Positions 26,101-39,671 are shown, counted from the first letter of the stretch. The stretch is DNA of 64,000 nt from Ifrita kowaldi (GCA_013398055.1 VZRS01000313.1:1276865-1340864); one strand, 5' to 3'. Numbers and translations are program-made. The notes: generated by a model from the sequence alone, not told the origin.

Positions 26101-28802
26101 CTCAAACAAGCTAACAAATTCATGTCTATCGACATCTCCATTTATAGCATCTCTGTGTATTTAACAAAGGAACATCGATGGCAAAATAATGACAGAAAAA
26201 GACAGGACTTGCATTAAACTATTGTGGCTAATGAGCATGAAATCAGGAATTGAAGGTAATGAGACCAAAGTCAGCTTCCTCCAGATCACGCCAAACCTTG
26301 ACCACAGTAATAAGGAGGTACAAACTGAACAAATGAGGAGGAGCACTAGCGTGACTAACTCCAGTTGCATATTCTAGTGCATTTACTTTCCAACCTCGTG
26401 TAAAGCTGTTCCCTGTGTAGGACCCGGCCAGTGCTATCAGGAAATCAGCAACCCTTTCCTGGTACCCAGTGCTGTTCACTGCTCTGCTTTGCTTCCCTCA
26501 TGCTTTTTATCCTTTTCTGCCTTCTGAAAATGGGTGTTTCTAGGACATGAGCAGTCCCTGGGCAGTGGGTAGCTGCCTGGCTACCTGCACGGGTACAGGG
26601 CCAGCACAGAGCATCCACACTGCAGCTACCAGCAGTAGCCATGCTTCTGCTCTGTTGGGGACCTGCTCTCTTATAAAAACCACAACTCTCAGAAAAAATC
26701 TCACACAAGATGACAAATGCGTTGCTTATAGACTGACACATTATCTGAACAAAAATATATTCATTTAGCCTACCTTCCACTTTAATGTGATGTACTACAG
26801 CATCCCAGCATGGCTTTTTTGGCTTCAGTTGATAATTGTGCTAAATTTTTCCATCTAAATTAAGCTGTGCAATGCTTAGGGACAAAAGCAGTCACATTAT
26901 GATGTGTATTAGAGTAACGTTGTACAAATATTATGAGCAAATCCCATTGTGATGATCATCAGAGGCCTTTCTTATAGCAAGCAAATAGGAAGGCATTGGA
27001 AACATGGCAGGAATTTTTTCTCTGCAGAGTCAGGAAAGGGAGCTGGAATTGGTCCACCCAGGCACAGTAGCTCTGGAGGCTCATTTTTGTAAGGCTGCTG
27101 ATGGCTTGTCCTCTTGTCTTCCCCAAATGTGTTTCTCTAGACCCTATGTAAGCTTGGGAAGAGCCTCACAGAGACAAACTTGTCCCTCTGAATTAGTGGG
27201 TGGGAGGTCACATCATCTGTGAGGAGGTGGGCATGAGATTCAAGCCCAGCAGGGGGTAAGCGTGTAATGAAAGTGGTCTCCAGGAGGCAAGTTTTGGCGA
27301 TCCCTCTTGAGATCTACGGCTGAAAGAAGAGTCTACGTAAGTTTTGAGAAGGATTGTTACCTTCTGATTTCTTGTTTGCACAGGACATACCCCTAACAGA
27401 GTCCAGAAACCTTGGCAATAAATGCAATGGCTGCAGACAGAACTAACAGGGTTTAGCTTCATCTGAGAGAAGAGCTGGATCTCCTGTCAGTGGGCTTGAA
27501 ACACAGGCTCCCTCCAAGGGGTCGACTGTGGTTGTTACGAAGGAGGTCACAGCAAGTTTAACCTCTGACAGAGCAGGATGTTTTAGTCCTTTGTCCCTTT
27601 ATGGCCTCATCTAAACCAAGGATGGGAGAATTACACCACTCTCCCTCTGCTTCACATGGTGGTTTGTTTGTTTTGGGTTCTTTCACATTCAAGGACATAA
27701 ATGCCAGACAAATTGTACCTAATTCTACATAATCTGGGGCTAGCTGAGCGCCAGATATATCACACTGAAAGTCACAGCCCCCAGAGTACCTTATCTTCTT
27801 TGCCTCAAAGGGGGAAACATTCCTTTGGGAGACTTTAGGATTTTGTGCTGCATCTTTGATGAACCAGTTGCCAGTCTGTCAGTGGGGAAAATAAGGAGTC
27901 CAGGTCTCTGATGGGACTCACAGGGACTGGAAGGAAAAGATGGCAGGTTTATCTCCCAGGACAGGGAGCATGGACCACTCAATCCCCTGATTGTTTGTTG
28001 CAGCAAAAATGTGCCACCAAAGAGCTGTGACCACCAGACTTGCTCTATATTGTGCTGGTAATTAAAGTGGATTTAGCAGCACATACAGGTTTATCATGCA
28101 TGCAATTGATTTGCATTTATTGAGCCTTATCCTGCTTCCAATTGGACACTTGCAATACCAACCTGCATATTTCTCTTCAGACATACTGTTTCTATGTGAC
28201 TGAACAATTCTCATGAAGTAACTGAGACAAAAAAAATGGCCTAATTTTTGGCACTTTCTACGAAGAGCTTGATTAAAGAGGTCTGGCATAAACAACTCAG
28301 CATCTCTTCCCCAGCCACACTGTAATGTTTCCACACAAATGAAATCATAAGTTGGACACACATTTTTGCCTTGAAGGAATAAATGCCCCCCAAATCCCAT
28401 CTGCCACCACAGCAAGAGGGTTTTGAGCTTCTGCTTTTCGGTGACAGCAAGAGCAAAACCTGCAAAAGAAATGAAAAATCAGAGTAGAGAGCAATTTCAG
28501 GAGGGGGATTCTGCAGGGCTGTGCAGAAGGGCAGCTCCCCCATTCCTCTCCAGGGGGAGGTACAGCACCCCCAGGCCCCCCCCTGCTGCCATGGATGTGC
28601 CCAGCAGAGCACCCTGCCAGCCCTCAGTGCACACACAGCACGGCCACCTTGCTCACGTTACTGTCACACGCACACTGAGCCCATGCTGGAAAAATCTTAG
28701 GCTTAGAAGAGCCTTGAAATCTGGTTTTGCCACTGTTGGTTTTTTCTAAAGGAAATTATATTTAATGAAAATACCTGAGACACAAAGTACCTTGTTTTCA
28801 TT

Positions 28803-28830
28803 TTAATTAGCAGTTATGGTTGCTAATTAA
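28803..28830. repeat. Inverted repeat with two TAATTA cores
   Basis: TTAATTAGCA (28,803-28,812) is repeated in inverted form as TGCTAATTAA (28,821-28,830) with an 8-nt spacer. Each arm contains TAATTA, the core bound by many homeodomain proteins. Two such sites facing each other could be a regulatory site, but AT-rich sequence produces these by chance quite often. Confidence 0.6.
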
Positions 28831-29709
28831 GGCAATACCAAAATAATTGTGTCATAGTCCAAAGGTAATGCCCGTATTTCTCTGTGCCAGATAAACAAGA
28901 TTGTGATCTTCAGCCATAGTGCCAGAACAGATAATACACTACTAATAATTTTTGCAGGGCTTAATTTAACATGTGTATGAGAGAGAAGAACTGTGTAGCT
29001 TTTGTTGTATGGTGAAGGACACCATGTCATATGAAGATGGAGGGAGAGATCACAGCAATCCCCTGTCCTAGAGCTGAAACACAATTAGCCAAATAATCAT
29101 CTTCAAGTGATCTCACATTCCTCACTTTCTGTAGTTTTTAAAATCTTCTTTGTATGTTAAAATATATACACTATCTTATTTTTACAAGTATTATACATAA
29201 TCTATAATTCTGTTGGTATGAATTTTCTGTGCCTAGTGCCTTCACATAGACACATCTTTGACCATTTACTCAGGGAAGCACTCATTGAACAAGACTTATT
29301 TCCTGCAACCAACTAAATAGTCTTTTTTTTAAGAAGTAAAGAAAGGCATATCCTCCACAAAAGCTTATTCATGCAGCACGACTCTTTGAATATATAGTCT
29401 AGCAATACACAAGTGTTGGAAGTAGCACAAAAGATCCTTGAAAACACTTCTAATTGATTAATTCAGCAGGGTAGCACCATGGAAATGATTGATTTTAGTC
29501 TACCAGACCTCCCTCTGACCTTTTTAGAGCCTCTGTTGACGGGTACTTGAATGGAAAAAATTTAAATACAAATGGCAATATAACAATAGCACCCAAATTC
29601 CCATCATTTTAATATATCAAATTGACTGCAACAGGTTTAAGATGCCACAAGAACCAAAGTTATTTTTTTAATGTATCTTTAAAATAGTGAGAACTTTAAT
29701 GTCAGTAGT

Positions 29710-29872
29710 AATGACTGATCTCAAATGACTGATCTGACTCACAAATAATACGTGACTGTGTTCTTCTTAGCTAATGATGAGTGGTAACAAACCTCGTGAT
29801 AATGACTATTAGAAAGAGTAGAGAAAACCACTGCACATTTCTTTGAGGTCATCAAAAAATTGAGGTCATCAA
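29710..29872. repeat. Two short local direct duplications
   Basis: AATGACTGATCT occurs at 29,710-29,721 and again at 29,724-29,735. TTGAGGTCATCAA occurs at 29,843-29,855 and again at 29,860-29,872. Both pairs look like local slippage or small duplications. The second pair contains AGGTCA, the half-site of nuclear receptors, but the 11-nt spacing between the two half-sites is not a standard arrangement. Confidence 0.7.
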
Positions 29873-30237
29873 GTTAGTTTCCTGTATAATCAGGATTTAT
29901 TGCAGGGTTTGCAAACCAAACCAAGGGCAGGTACCTTACCAATGCTTACTTAAACTGAAGCTGCCCTTATTTAGCCAATCAATGTAAAAAATGTAAATAA
30001 CGTGGGCTGATATTTCTGCCACTCATCTGGAGTTTGGGGACAGGTGATAGCTGCACAGAAGACATACAATTATGAAATACCAAAATAACAGGGGCTATTT
30101 CTAAGTGTTTGGTCCTTCAGCCTTGACTCAGGCAAACTCCCACTCCATCTCCAGCCCACCTTCAGAAACCATACAGACCTGCTGCAAAGGGTAGCGTTTT
30201 TCCTGCCCTTCCTTTGGATAATGTTTGAACATAGTTT

Positions 30238-30291
30238 GTGGTTTTAGAAATAACCGTGGTTTTAGAAATAACCATGGTTTTTAGAAATACC
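30238..30291. repeat. Tandem repeat, three copies of an 18-bp unit
   Basis: The unit GTGGTTTTAGAAATAACC occurs twice without a change (30,238-30,255 and 30,256-30,273). It is followed by a diverged third copy, ATGGTTTTTAGAAATACC (30,274-30,291). The two identical copies suggest recent expansion, so the locus may vary in copy number between individuals. Confidence 0.9.
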
Positions 30292-31993
30292 CATTTCACT
30301 GTACTTCCAGAGTACTCATGTGAAATATTGATGTGCTGATGACAGAGGAGGCAGGCAATGGCTGTAAAGGAGACCCTTTCTCCACGGGAGAAGGATCACT
30401 CCTGTCTCCTGTCCTGAAGTAAACCTCTTCTTGATGAACTTGTGGCTTTTTGGTAGCTCCTTGGCTTCCCTGGGCCCCTGTCCCGAGCCAGGGCTGTGGG
30501 GGTGACATGGATTTCACACACGGATGTCTGCACAGACAGCTGAGCGGTTGAGGGTTCAGCAGGGCAAGCAGGACACATCCCAGCCCCTGGCCTGAGAGAA
30601 AAAGCAATCTCTGTCCTTCCTGACAACCCAATCTGATGTTAAATACACATCCTATGCTTGGTGGGACCTCCCTAGATTAGCAAGGGAAAGCATGCAAACT
30701 CATGCTCATCAAAGGTATTTAGGTACCTTCTGCTGATATTTGCAAAGGGATTTTGGGTTTTTGACATCTCTTGAGGATCTAAACCTGCTGATGTGATTTC
30801 TCTTCACAGCTTCCAGTGGTGGCTGGCTTTGAGCAGCTCAGCTGTATTGTCAGACCCAACCTGTGCCATCAGGACCTGCAGCCATGGAAAATGTCACTAA
30901 ACAAGTTACAAGTGTTTTTTCAGATGTCATGGTTGGGACTTAGGCTGGCAGGAATTCAGTTTTATACGCATTTGTTTGTTTCCAAATCTACCAACTTGTT
31001 TCCTGCAATCTCAGCTCTGATTTATATATGTATTCAAAATCTCTTGCCCATGTGACTGTAATGCAAACTGTGAAAATTATTCACAGAGTGTAACCAAGCA
31101 ACATCTGCCCAAGCTATGAGCTGCTTGAGGAAGTGTCAATACTGACAGTCCCTGTCCTCTCTTCCCTGGCCCACAGAATAGTGAAGAGTAGCATGCTGAA
31201 GAAGGGGGGAGTATAACTTTGTAAGCACCTAAAAACGTTCCCAAGCAAATGACCTAAGCAGAAAGCATTTCAGTTTGGAGTGATGCGTGGCACCTCCTAG
31301 AGAAGTCCATCCTTCCCTTCCACTGGCTGGCCCATCAGCTAGGAGGGAAGTACAGCATGGCAGGCTCGCAGTCACCAGACTGTGAACCAAGCATCTCCTG
31401 TGGAAATTCCTCCCTGCACATTTGCTGCCTTTCTCTGTGGCTCTTGGTCACTGTGCAGGGGGGTCCACTACCTGGCAAAATGCTGTGATGCTTTTCTCCT
31501 TATCCTTTATCCCCTGACAGCTTACAGCTTTCCAGCCCCATGTCAGAGAGAGCCCAGGCTGGCTGGGCTGGGCTGATTAGCTCTGCATCCCACCTGCATA
31601 TTGCACAGGAACAGGATTTTTCTGTGATCCTCCTTAGGTCCCTCCTGTTGGGGGCCATGGCAGTACACTTCTCAATATTCAGCAGGTAACCATCTCCTTG
31701 GTGCTGCAATAATTTAAATTTTTTTCCCAGTACAAGTGCATAGGAAGCACCATGAAAGTGTGTGCCTGAGTCAAGCTCCCAAGTCAGTCCCTCTTAGCAG
31801 TCACACCAGCTCATGAGACTGCACAAAGGGCTATCGGAAATGGCTTAATCAAGCTTACTACCACAAGCACAGTGTTAATGAGCAACAAACAGTTCACTCA
31901 AGCGCTGTGGGCTTGCCTCATGTGTGTGAAAAGGACTAATAGAATGACAGTTTTCATTACAGAGATATCATCAGCTAACACTCAGCATTAAGA

Positions 31994-32046
31994 AGATGGC
32001 AGTGGGGTTGAAACTAGGTCCCTTCCAACCCAAACCATTCCGTGAT
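31994..32046 (+). mobile_element. CR1 3' tail fragment
   Basis: GGTCCCTTCCAACCCAAACC followed by ATTCCGTGATTGA is the 3' terminus of a CR1 element in plus orientation. The expected GATGATCTT-type segment just upstream is missing, so the copy has a small internal loss. Only about 50 bp remain, directly abutting another CR1 copy in the same orientation. Confidence 0.75.
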
Positions 32047-32245
32047 TGAACCACAGGGTGGTCAGGCACTGGAACAGGCTCCCCAGGGAAGTGGTCACAG
32101 CACCAGGCCTGACAGAGTTAAAGAAGTATTTGGACAATGCTGTCAGGCACGTGGTGTGACTCTTGGGGCTGTCCTGTCAGGGCCAGGAGTTGGACTTGAT
32201 GCTTATGGGTCCCTTCCAACTCAGGATATTCTACAATTCTATAAA
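32047..32245 (+). mobile_element. CR1 3' end, 5'-truncated
   Basis: The stretch starts with the CR1 segment encoding the end of ORF2 (GTGGTCAGGCACTGGAACAG, then CCCAGGGAAGTGGT). It continues through the 3' untranslated part with GGAGTTGGACTTGATG and GGGTCCCTTCCAACTCAGG, and ends in short ATTCTA repeats. Its tail resembles the reverse complement of the copy at 41,030, so the two appear to belong to the same or a close CR1 subfamily. It is a dead 5'-truncated copy with no coding capacity. Confidence 0.9.
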
Positions 32246-35200
32246 AAAATGTGGTAGTTTCTAAAATTCCAGCTGAAAAACTTGATGCAATGCTCCAGTG
32301 TTTCTAAAGAGCATCTAAGTATATTAAAACGCCCCCATATGCATGTGTAGGTAAAATATTAATTAGTTACGTTTTAAATTACACTGGATTTATCCAGCAC
32401 TCTTGCACTAGAAAAGCAAAGGAAATACAAGCAATTATAGGCAAACTGAATTGCTCTGTCTACATTCTTCTTAGAAGTTTATTTTTTTCTGCTTCAAGGT
32501 GATTTGACATTTTTGGGTTAGATTTTAGAAACTCAGTGCAAAAGCCTGGCTTTGTACTGCCGCTCCAAACCAGAAATGATTCAATTATGCATCAGCCCAT
32601 CCCTTTCCCAAAACTAAACCCTCTCAGGTACTGAACTCCCTTCAATACAGGTTTTAAATAGAAAGGGTAAGTAGGGTAAAGCTGGTTGTGGGAGTTACTT
32701 TATCTTCCATATTTTCCATAAGATGATTCCTCTGACCCAGCCAGACTCTGAGGTCCCTGTCTGTGTTTTCTGCTGCTGGGAGAGGCCAATCTTCTTGCAC
32801 TCTGTGGGCGATCAGCAGTGGGAAGGGGAGACACTTCGGCACTGCACAGCTCTCCTCCCTAACTGTGGGTCTACCTGCTACTCTGTTGAGGTTTGGTGAA
32901 TGCAACAGAAGCTCTTTTAATATAAGGATTCAAATTTTATCTCACATTTTGCATTAAATAAAAGGGCCTAGTTTCACTGAAGCATGGTTGTGTGAAAGCA
33001 TTACATGACTGCTCATCTTAAGCAAAAGTACGTAACAGATAGTCCTACTAAGCAGTTTTGCAAACTTGGTGACAAGATTATTGCTGTTATTTTACTGCAG
33101 ACTTTTTCCTTGATAATTGGAATATGTTCACCTTTTTTTAAGTTTTCTCCTGGTGTTCTAAAATCTGTTTGTTAAAAACAAAACTGGAAATTTGAGCTTC
33201 ATTTCTGTATTGTTTTAGAATATGCTAGTTTGCACACAGAGAACTTATCCCAGCAACTTGATTTCAGCATCAGAGCAAGCAGTGTAACATTTCTGGAAGT
33301 GGAGAGCTTTGCTTGTCACAAACATGAAAGGCCCTTTTGTTTGGGTATGTTGGGGAACAACAGATATCAAAATTAGAAGTGAAGAGCTCACTTCAAAATA
33401 TTTGGCAACTCTAAGTAAAGTGAAAAGTATTTTTCAATTTTAATAGCATGATAGTAGTATGTCACTGGAGGTCTGTATTCCTCCCAGAATCTGTGTGATG
33501 CATATTGATATACCTTACAGCTGTCCATCACTTAGAAAGTAGCTGCTTTCCATTATCTAATACAGTGCTTTACAAATACTTCCGTAACTCGGATTCTCCT
33601 CACGAGGAGCACCCAGTTCTTGCAGAGGTACAAGAGTTCAGCCGTGGGCGACTGCAGCCCACGCTGGTTTTTGAAGGTGACTTGCAAAGAGGACTTCAGG
33701 ATCCGGTGTCTTTCTTGGAAAGCTGCCACCAGCTCTCCAAAGCATTGAGAAATGCAACTTCTACCTACGGCACAGGATCATAATCCCCAAGGTATTAAAA
33801 ACCATTTCATCATAAGTAGATGCCACAGCATCTACACCAGTGACATATTTATCCTGCTTGGGTTTAAGTTTTCGTGTGTTAAGGGCTAAATCTGGTTCTT
33901 TTTCATATTTTAAAATATAAGTTACATGCTTTTATCTGGACTTCTCAAACCAGCTGCTCAATGTAGCAACCACTCCATGCCTGGTGACTGTACTAATGCT
34001 TTTAAGGCTCTTAGATGTTCTGTGCATTTCTTCTGCCCTGATGTCCTCCACTCCGCACAGGCATAGCCTGTTCCTTCTCATCATTTGCTGTTTGCTTTCC
34101 AGCTTAGTTTTCTAATATATTGCTCCTTACTCTGATCAAAAGGATTAACAGAGCTAAAAGGCTTAACAAAAGTAGCCATTATTTTTGGCACAGGGTCACT
34201 GGTGCCTGTGCTGTGGACACTATAACCACTCTGTCTAAATGACCAGCTTTGGAACAGATCATTATTATTTTCAGGTGGCTGCTAAATCCTTACCTATTTC
34301 ATTAAAAAGTGTTGAAACCCTCTTTAGAAGATCACTGCAAGAGGGATTTATCTTGACTAATTTTATCCAGGCAAAAGTTTTGGGACTAGATTAGGCCCAT
34401 ACAGTTCTTAGGGAGGAGAAGAGCAGGCAGTGATATGGCAGTATAAAATTGCTCCATTCCCTTTGTCTTCAGAGCAGGAGCTGAGGGTGTTATGCTCAGA
34501 CCTGGAGGTTGTGCTGTGCCCTCTTCTAGGAAGAAGATGCTGTCACGCAGTTCCCATCTCCCCCATGTAGTGCAAGGCTCACGCTCCACCTCTAAGTACA
34601 GTCCAGGAGGGATTTAAATGACATTGGCCCTAGGCCCACTCAGCGATTTAATTCCTTTGGATTTATGTATGGATTTTATTTTACCAAAGCTATTTAGCGC
34701 AAGGCATGCTCTGGAAATGTAGGGCTTGTGGGTTTTAAGAATGTTCAGCAGAACGGTGAAGTCCTCACTTTATGAATGTAACAGTTTTAATGCAAGGTAA
34801 GAGGGAAACGTTTGGCTGTTGGGCAGAGTTATTTCCTTGCAGTGCCCCTAGAGTTTGGCAAGAGTAGTTCTATACCCAGGTGAAATCCATCCTAAGTCCC
34901 ACAAGTGCTGGGAGAAGGCTGGTGACTGAACACCTTCCTTTCATTCAGCAGTTGCCTCCTAAGGTCAAGGCATCCCTGACAAGGCTTCCCAGGACACCTG
35001 TAAGCTTGTGTTGCATGCGAGTGAGGAGCAGTAGTGCCGTCCCAATAAGAGCTACTGCACCAGCACAATACCTCTTAACTGATGCTGAGTATGAGACCTC
35101 TACCCTTCTGCATGAGAGTTACCAGATTTGCTGATAATTCAGCTGAGAAGTGCTAAGGTTTTGATGCATCCAGAAGGATGACATGAAGGAGGCTTTATAT

Positions 35201-36793
35201 GTTAAGAGTATAATAATAAGGCAGAGTATAAGGAAGGACCTCTTCTAAAGGAAGAGGTAAAACACAACAAAAAAAATAACTACTGCTACTGGTTTAAGTT
35301 ACAGAAGGTTTTGTCAGCTTTCCTCAGGTAACTGCCTGAGGAAATTCACCATCAGAAATTCAGTCATCACCTATTCTTTGGAATTCTTACTATTGTTACC
35401 TGTGAATTATTGCATGTTATACGAAGTTATCTACTACATTTTTGTCACCAGCTGCCCTGCTAGGGGACAGCTGCAGACTCACCATTAAGCTTTCGGGTTC
35501 CCCAGTTGTAATGAATAATGACAAAAAAAGTTCCAACTTTTCTGAAATGCACCAAAAAATGAATGGTTGAGGGGCGATACTAAGAAAAACAAAACAAACC
35601 ATGCAAATGTTCTTGAGGTTGTTTTGAAAGACTTACTGATGTGAAATTCTCAGTACTTTAATCATTATTCAAAATGTACCTTGAATCCCATTATGATTTT
35701 CCAGTCACTGAAGAATTGCGTCTAAGCATCGCATGGGCACAGAATTCACAAAAGCTCTGTGGGAAGAGGTTTTTCACAGCCATGGGTGAATATTACTCAT
35801 ACGTGCATTTACTTCTTTCCACATGTCAAAGGTCTGAGGAGACAAAGGACTGTGCCTTGGATGGTTTTGAAATCCATCAATCTCCACGGGTCCTGAAAGG
35901 ACCCCTCTGAGGAAAGGTTTTTTGCCCACACAAGTATTACAGCACTTCAAGGGGCACATGCCTTCAGGTACGTAACACTGTGTTTCCAAAGAACATTCCC
36001 CTGAGGCAAGAAGAAAAGTGCAGCTCTTGTATCCAGCATTGCATGAAGTCTACTCCTTTGCAAGAAAACAATCTCTCTTTCCGAAGGATCTCTCTTTCCA
36101 AAACAAAAGCATAATTTAAAATTACATTATTACCAAGAATGAGTAGGATAAACAGTGCACTTTTTTTTTATTGCCATTTAAGTGTAGTTTAAATCCAGGC
36201 TCGTCTATTAGCTTATAAATTTCTATTTATGAATATAAACAATATTCTTGCCTGCTTTCCCGAATACCAGTGACTCATATGTTGGGGTTTTTTTCTATAA
36301 ACCAATTGCACATACCACAAAATAAGGTAAATTTTCATATTGTGAGGCTACGCAGTTCATGTACAAATTATGCTTTGACATTTTTCTTTTACACATGAGA
36401 TTTTTGCTTCTGGTTTCTTTCTTTTCCCAGATTAATTGTGGCAAATGGTTTTTTTTCAGTTGGAAACAAATTGAAATACAAAGCAGACCTTTTGTTTTCT
36501 AAACTACACAGCCAGTTTGGATCAGAAATAATAAAGGACTCTTCTCTACATTACTTTAGCAGGCTTTGCTGGTGAGGAGAAAATGTGCCTAACAATGAAT
36601 ACTTAACGAGACTTGATTTAAGCTTGCCATCGATTCCTTGCCCTAAACGTTACAGGTTGTGAAAGTGCATTAGCACCAGAGGATACAGCCTTTTAGGCCC
36701 ACCCTTGCACAGTAAACACTATGGCTGGTTCCCAGATACCTGGCAGCACTCCAGGATGAGTTTATGCTGATGACAGTCAGTGCTTGCAAGCGC

Positions 36794-36872
36794 TGGACCC
36801 AGACACAGACCTGGACCCAGACCCAGACCCAGACCCAGACCCAGACTCAGACCCAGACTCAGAGCCAGACCC
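36794..36872. repeat. Hexamer minisatellite, (CAGACC)n-like
   Basis: About twelve tandem hexamers of the type CAGACC, with CAGACT and CAGAGC variants towards the right end. Because the unit is a multiple of three, all three plus-strand frames read through it, as DP, QT and RP/PR dipeptide runs, and the minus strand reads as GS-type runs. The open frames that cross it owe their length to the repeat and are not evidence of a gene. Confidence 0.9.
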
Positions 36873-39671
36873 ATCACCGTGCTGTGGGTGGCCAGTGCTC
36901 ACGGGGTGGCCCCCAGTGTCTTGCCCCACAGCCCCAGCTGGGGTTATGGCTCTAAACAAGTCACTAAATATTTCTGCTGTGGCTTCCCCAGCTCTTGCCT
37001 CTTACCAAATGCTTCCAGCAATATGTGAAGAGGTACAGATGGGCCCAACCCTGCAGAACTGCAGAGACCTCTCACGACCAGAGACATTGCAGCCTCTGAG
37101 TATTGGGCTGGCATGGCAAGCCAGCAAAGGCCATCCAAAAGAGCCCTCGGCCACACAGCCAGCAGAATTTCCCTGTTTGCTCTTCTGTGTCAGGCACATA
37201 CAATCCTTTCTCTCAGTGTGAACACTTAACGTTTTCTGTGCAAACCCCATCTGCTAAGGTCCAGGAAAACCTAGAGAAACCTCCTCCCCACAGATCCCCA
37301 GGGCTTTAACATGCATTGGTGGCCAGAAGCCAAGTACATTTTGGGGAGTAGCAGCTAACAGCTGCTTTTCAGACTCTTAACAACACGGTTTTAAGACTTG
37401 CTCCATGCAGTTATTACTAACATGATCCAAGCTCAGCTTCCAGCCTTGGCATGAGCAGGACCTCTTAGCCTGTTTTCCTAAGGAAACATTATGCACAGTG
37501 ATCATTAACACTTTTTAACCTGCTGGCCACCTCCAATCAGACCTAGCAGCCAGGCAGCAGTCTTGGAGACCCCAAGCTCCTAGGAGGTTCATGAACCATA
37601 TGTGTGGCTGGGATAGTGGAAAGGAAAGGAAAAGCAGGCCAACCTGTATGAGACCTCAGAGAGCCCAGTGAGACTGAGATGCTGTGGATGACCCACTCCA
37701 GGAAAGCTTCGCAATGTTTTTCCATCTGGATGAACGCAGGAGTGTCCAGAGGAAAAGCAGATTTCAGTATTTCCAGTGTCATTTTTCTACAGCAGTATCA
37801 TGAACTTACACACTCTGTCCAATGTCTCTCTGTTGGAACCAGCCCTTGCTGCGAGGTGAAAACGGAGCATTAATTTTGTGAATGTCAGAAGCCTCTCAGA
37901 GGGCTTCTCTGGTGCCAGCTGCAGTTGCTTCCCCTTGTGGACAGGCACATCCAGCCGGGCAGGGAGGAAAATGAGGAAACTACTGCTCTCTATTTGAAAA
38001 CGTGCCTTTGTTCAAAGCAGTGTTTGTGCCATGAGCACACGTGCCTGCAGGGAGCTTCCTTCGGGGACTCGGCTGTAAAATGAGGCCACAAGGGCAGGCA
38101 CAGAAGGACTGCAGAGTCCCCCGGCTGTTTCTTTGAATGGCTGCCTTAACAAGGAGATACAATGACAGCCTGTGCTCATAGAGACTTCGAAAACCAGCCA
38201 GCAGTAGCTTCCTCGCTAGATTTTTTTTTTAAAAAATTCTAAACTGCACATTTTTAAACAGAAGATTAGCATGTCTCCTGTAATAGCAGCAGTTTTGCTG
38301 CAGTGCCTCAGCAGAAGGCAGCTAAAGAGGACAAACTGAATCTGTACACAAGGAATTTGCAATGAGCAGTCCTTCCTCAGGACTGGCCTCAGCACGGATC
38401 ACAGAAAGCTGTGCTTCTTCACTGATGCAGGCTACCGCAACCTAATTAAAGATGCCAGAAGTTATTTCTAGTAACAAAGCCAACAAACACTCGTCTGAGT
38501 GATTAGCATTTTTCAGACTCATTAGCAAATAAAAATAAAAAATCTTTATCCCTTTCTTTTGGTTCAGTGCTGCAATGTTTCCCTAAGGCAGGGGCCAGCT
38601 AAAAAGAGGGGCTCTGAGAGATGTGCAAAGATAGCACCATTGTCAACCAAAGAAACCTCCTTCAATTATTCAGAGCATCTGCTGTTCTCGAATTTCTCAT
38701 TCTTAGAGCTCCAGCTAAGTGGTGCATTTGGCAGTAGTCCTTATTAACTCATTGGACAGCACAAGTAAGGAACATATGTATTCACAAGATAATTAATGCT
38801 CAAAGTGAATATTGTGGCAGGAACTTTCCATATACATTTGCAAACTATCTGCCAATTACATATTTTTGAAGAGTAGGGAACTTCATATGAAAAAGGTGAA
38901 TGTAATCCTAAGTAGACAGGAAACAAGACTGTTTCTATTTTCCTACTTCATTAACAGCCAGAAAATTGACCGAAATACTCACAAAGGTGCAAGCATTCAA
39001 AACCAGTGAACAGGGTGTACAGTCAACTGACAACTAGGAAAATCAGTCTCTCTGACATCCAGTAATATTTTGCATCTGAAAGGCACACTGGAGTTGAATT
39101 CATGGCAAAACAGTATTTAAGAAGGTAGCTGTGAGAGCTTCCTGTCTATACTGCCATGCTATGAGTTAGAAAAATTCAATCAGACCTTGTTATCTCCATG
39201 GCTAAACTAGGATACTGAAATGGCATGAACTGGATGCAGAGTTGACAGACAGCATGCTCATTTTATCATATTAATCCTTTTGCAGCGTATTCCTAATGGC
39301 ATTCTCATTCCAAGATCCTTTTTACAATGTATCACCTTGATGGGAGAGAAGATGCTTCATTTGGCTGGCCAGCCCAGCCCATCCTACCAAGCCATTGCAT
39401 TGCATCTCCTCAGGAGTGATAGGACACTACAGCTGACTGAACCACAGAAATCCCGTTTCTTCAGTTGTCACAGATACTTTACCCTTTCTGGGTCTCTGCA
39501 GAACTGCTGGCAGCATTTCTTTCCAAGGTGCCAGCTGAAAGGGAGCCTGAATAAATGAGCTAGAAGTGGCTGGATCTCCACATATATGGTCTGTCAGGAA
39601 AGGCAAGCAAACTACCTCCAGTAAAACCATGGTGAAATGGTGAATGACACATCCCAGCAACTTGCAGTAAG

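Larger units (their letters stand above)
20171..31993. other. Long unique stretch without a recognised gene
   Basis: No recognisable exon, RNA gene or mobile element. Small structures inside are a run of 13 A at 22,400-22,412, an inverted repeat with homeodomain-type cores at 28,803-28,830, short local duplications at 29,710-29,735 and 29,843-29,872, and an 18-bp tandem triplication at 30,238-30,291. The block around 28.7-29.6 kb is clearly AT-rich. Frames of 60-130 codons occur on both strands without family resemblance. Confidence 0.55.

Noticed and set aside
31500..31709. 69-codon minus-strand frame with a protein-like look (LLNIEKC, RRDLRRITEK)
   Set aside because: I found no matching family, no splice sites of good quality, and no continuation in neighbouring frames.
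36784..37221. A 145-codon frame with an aspartate-proline repeat
   Set aside because: The open length comes from the hexamer minisatellite. The rest of the frame shows no coding signature.
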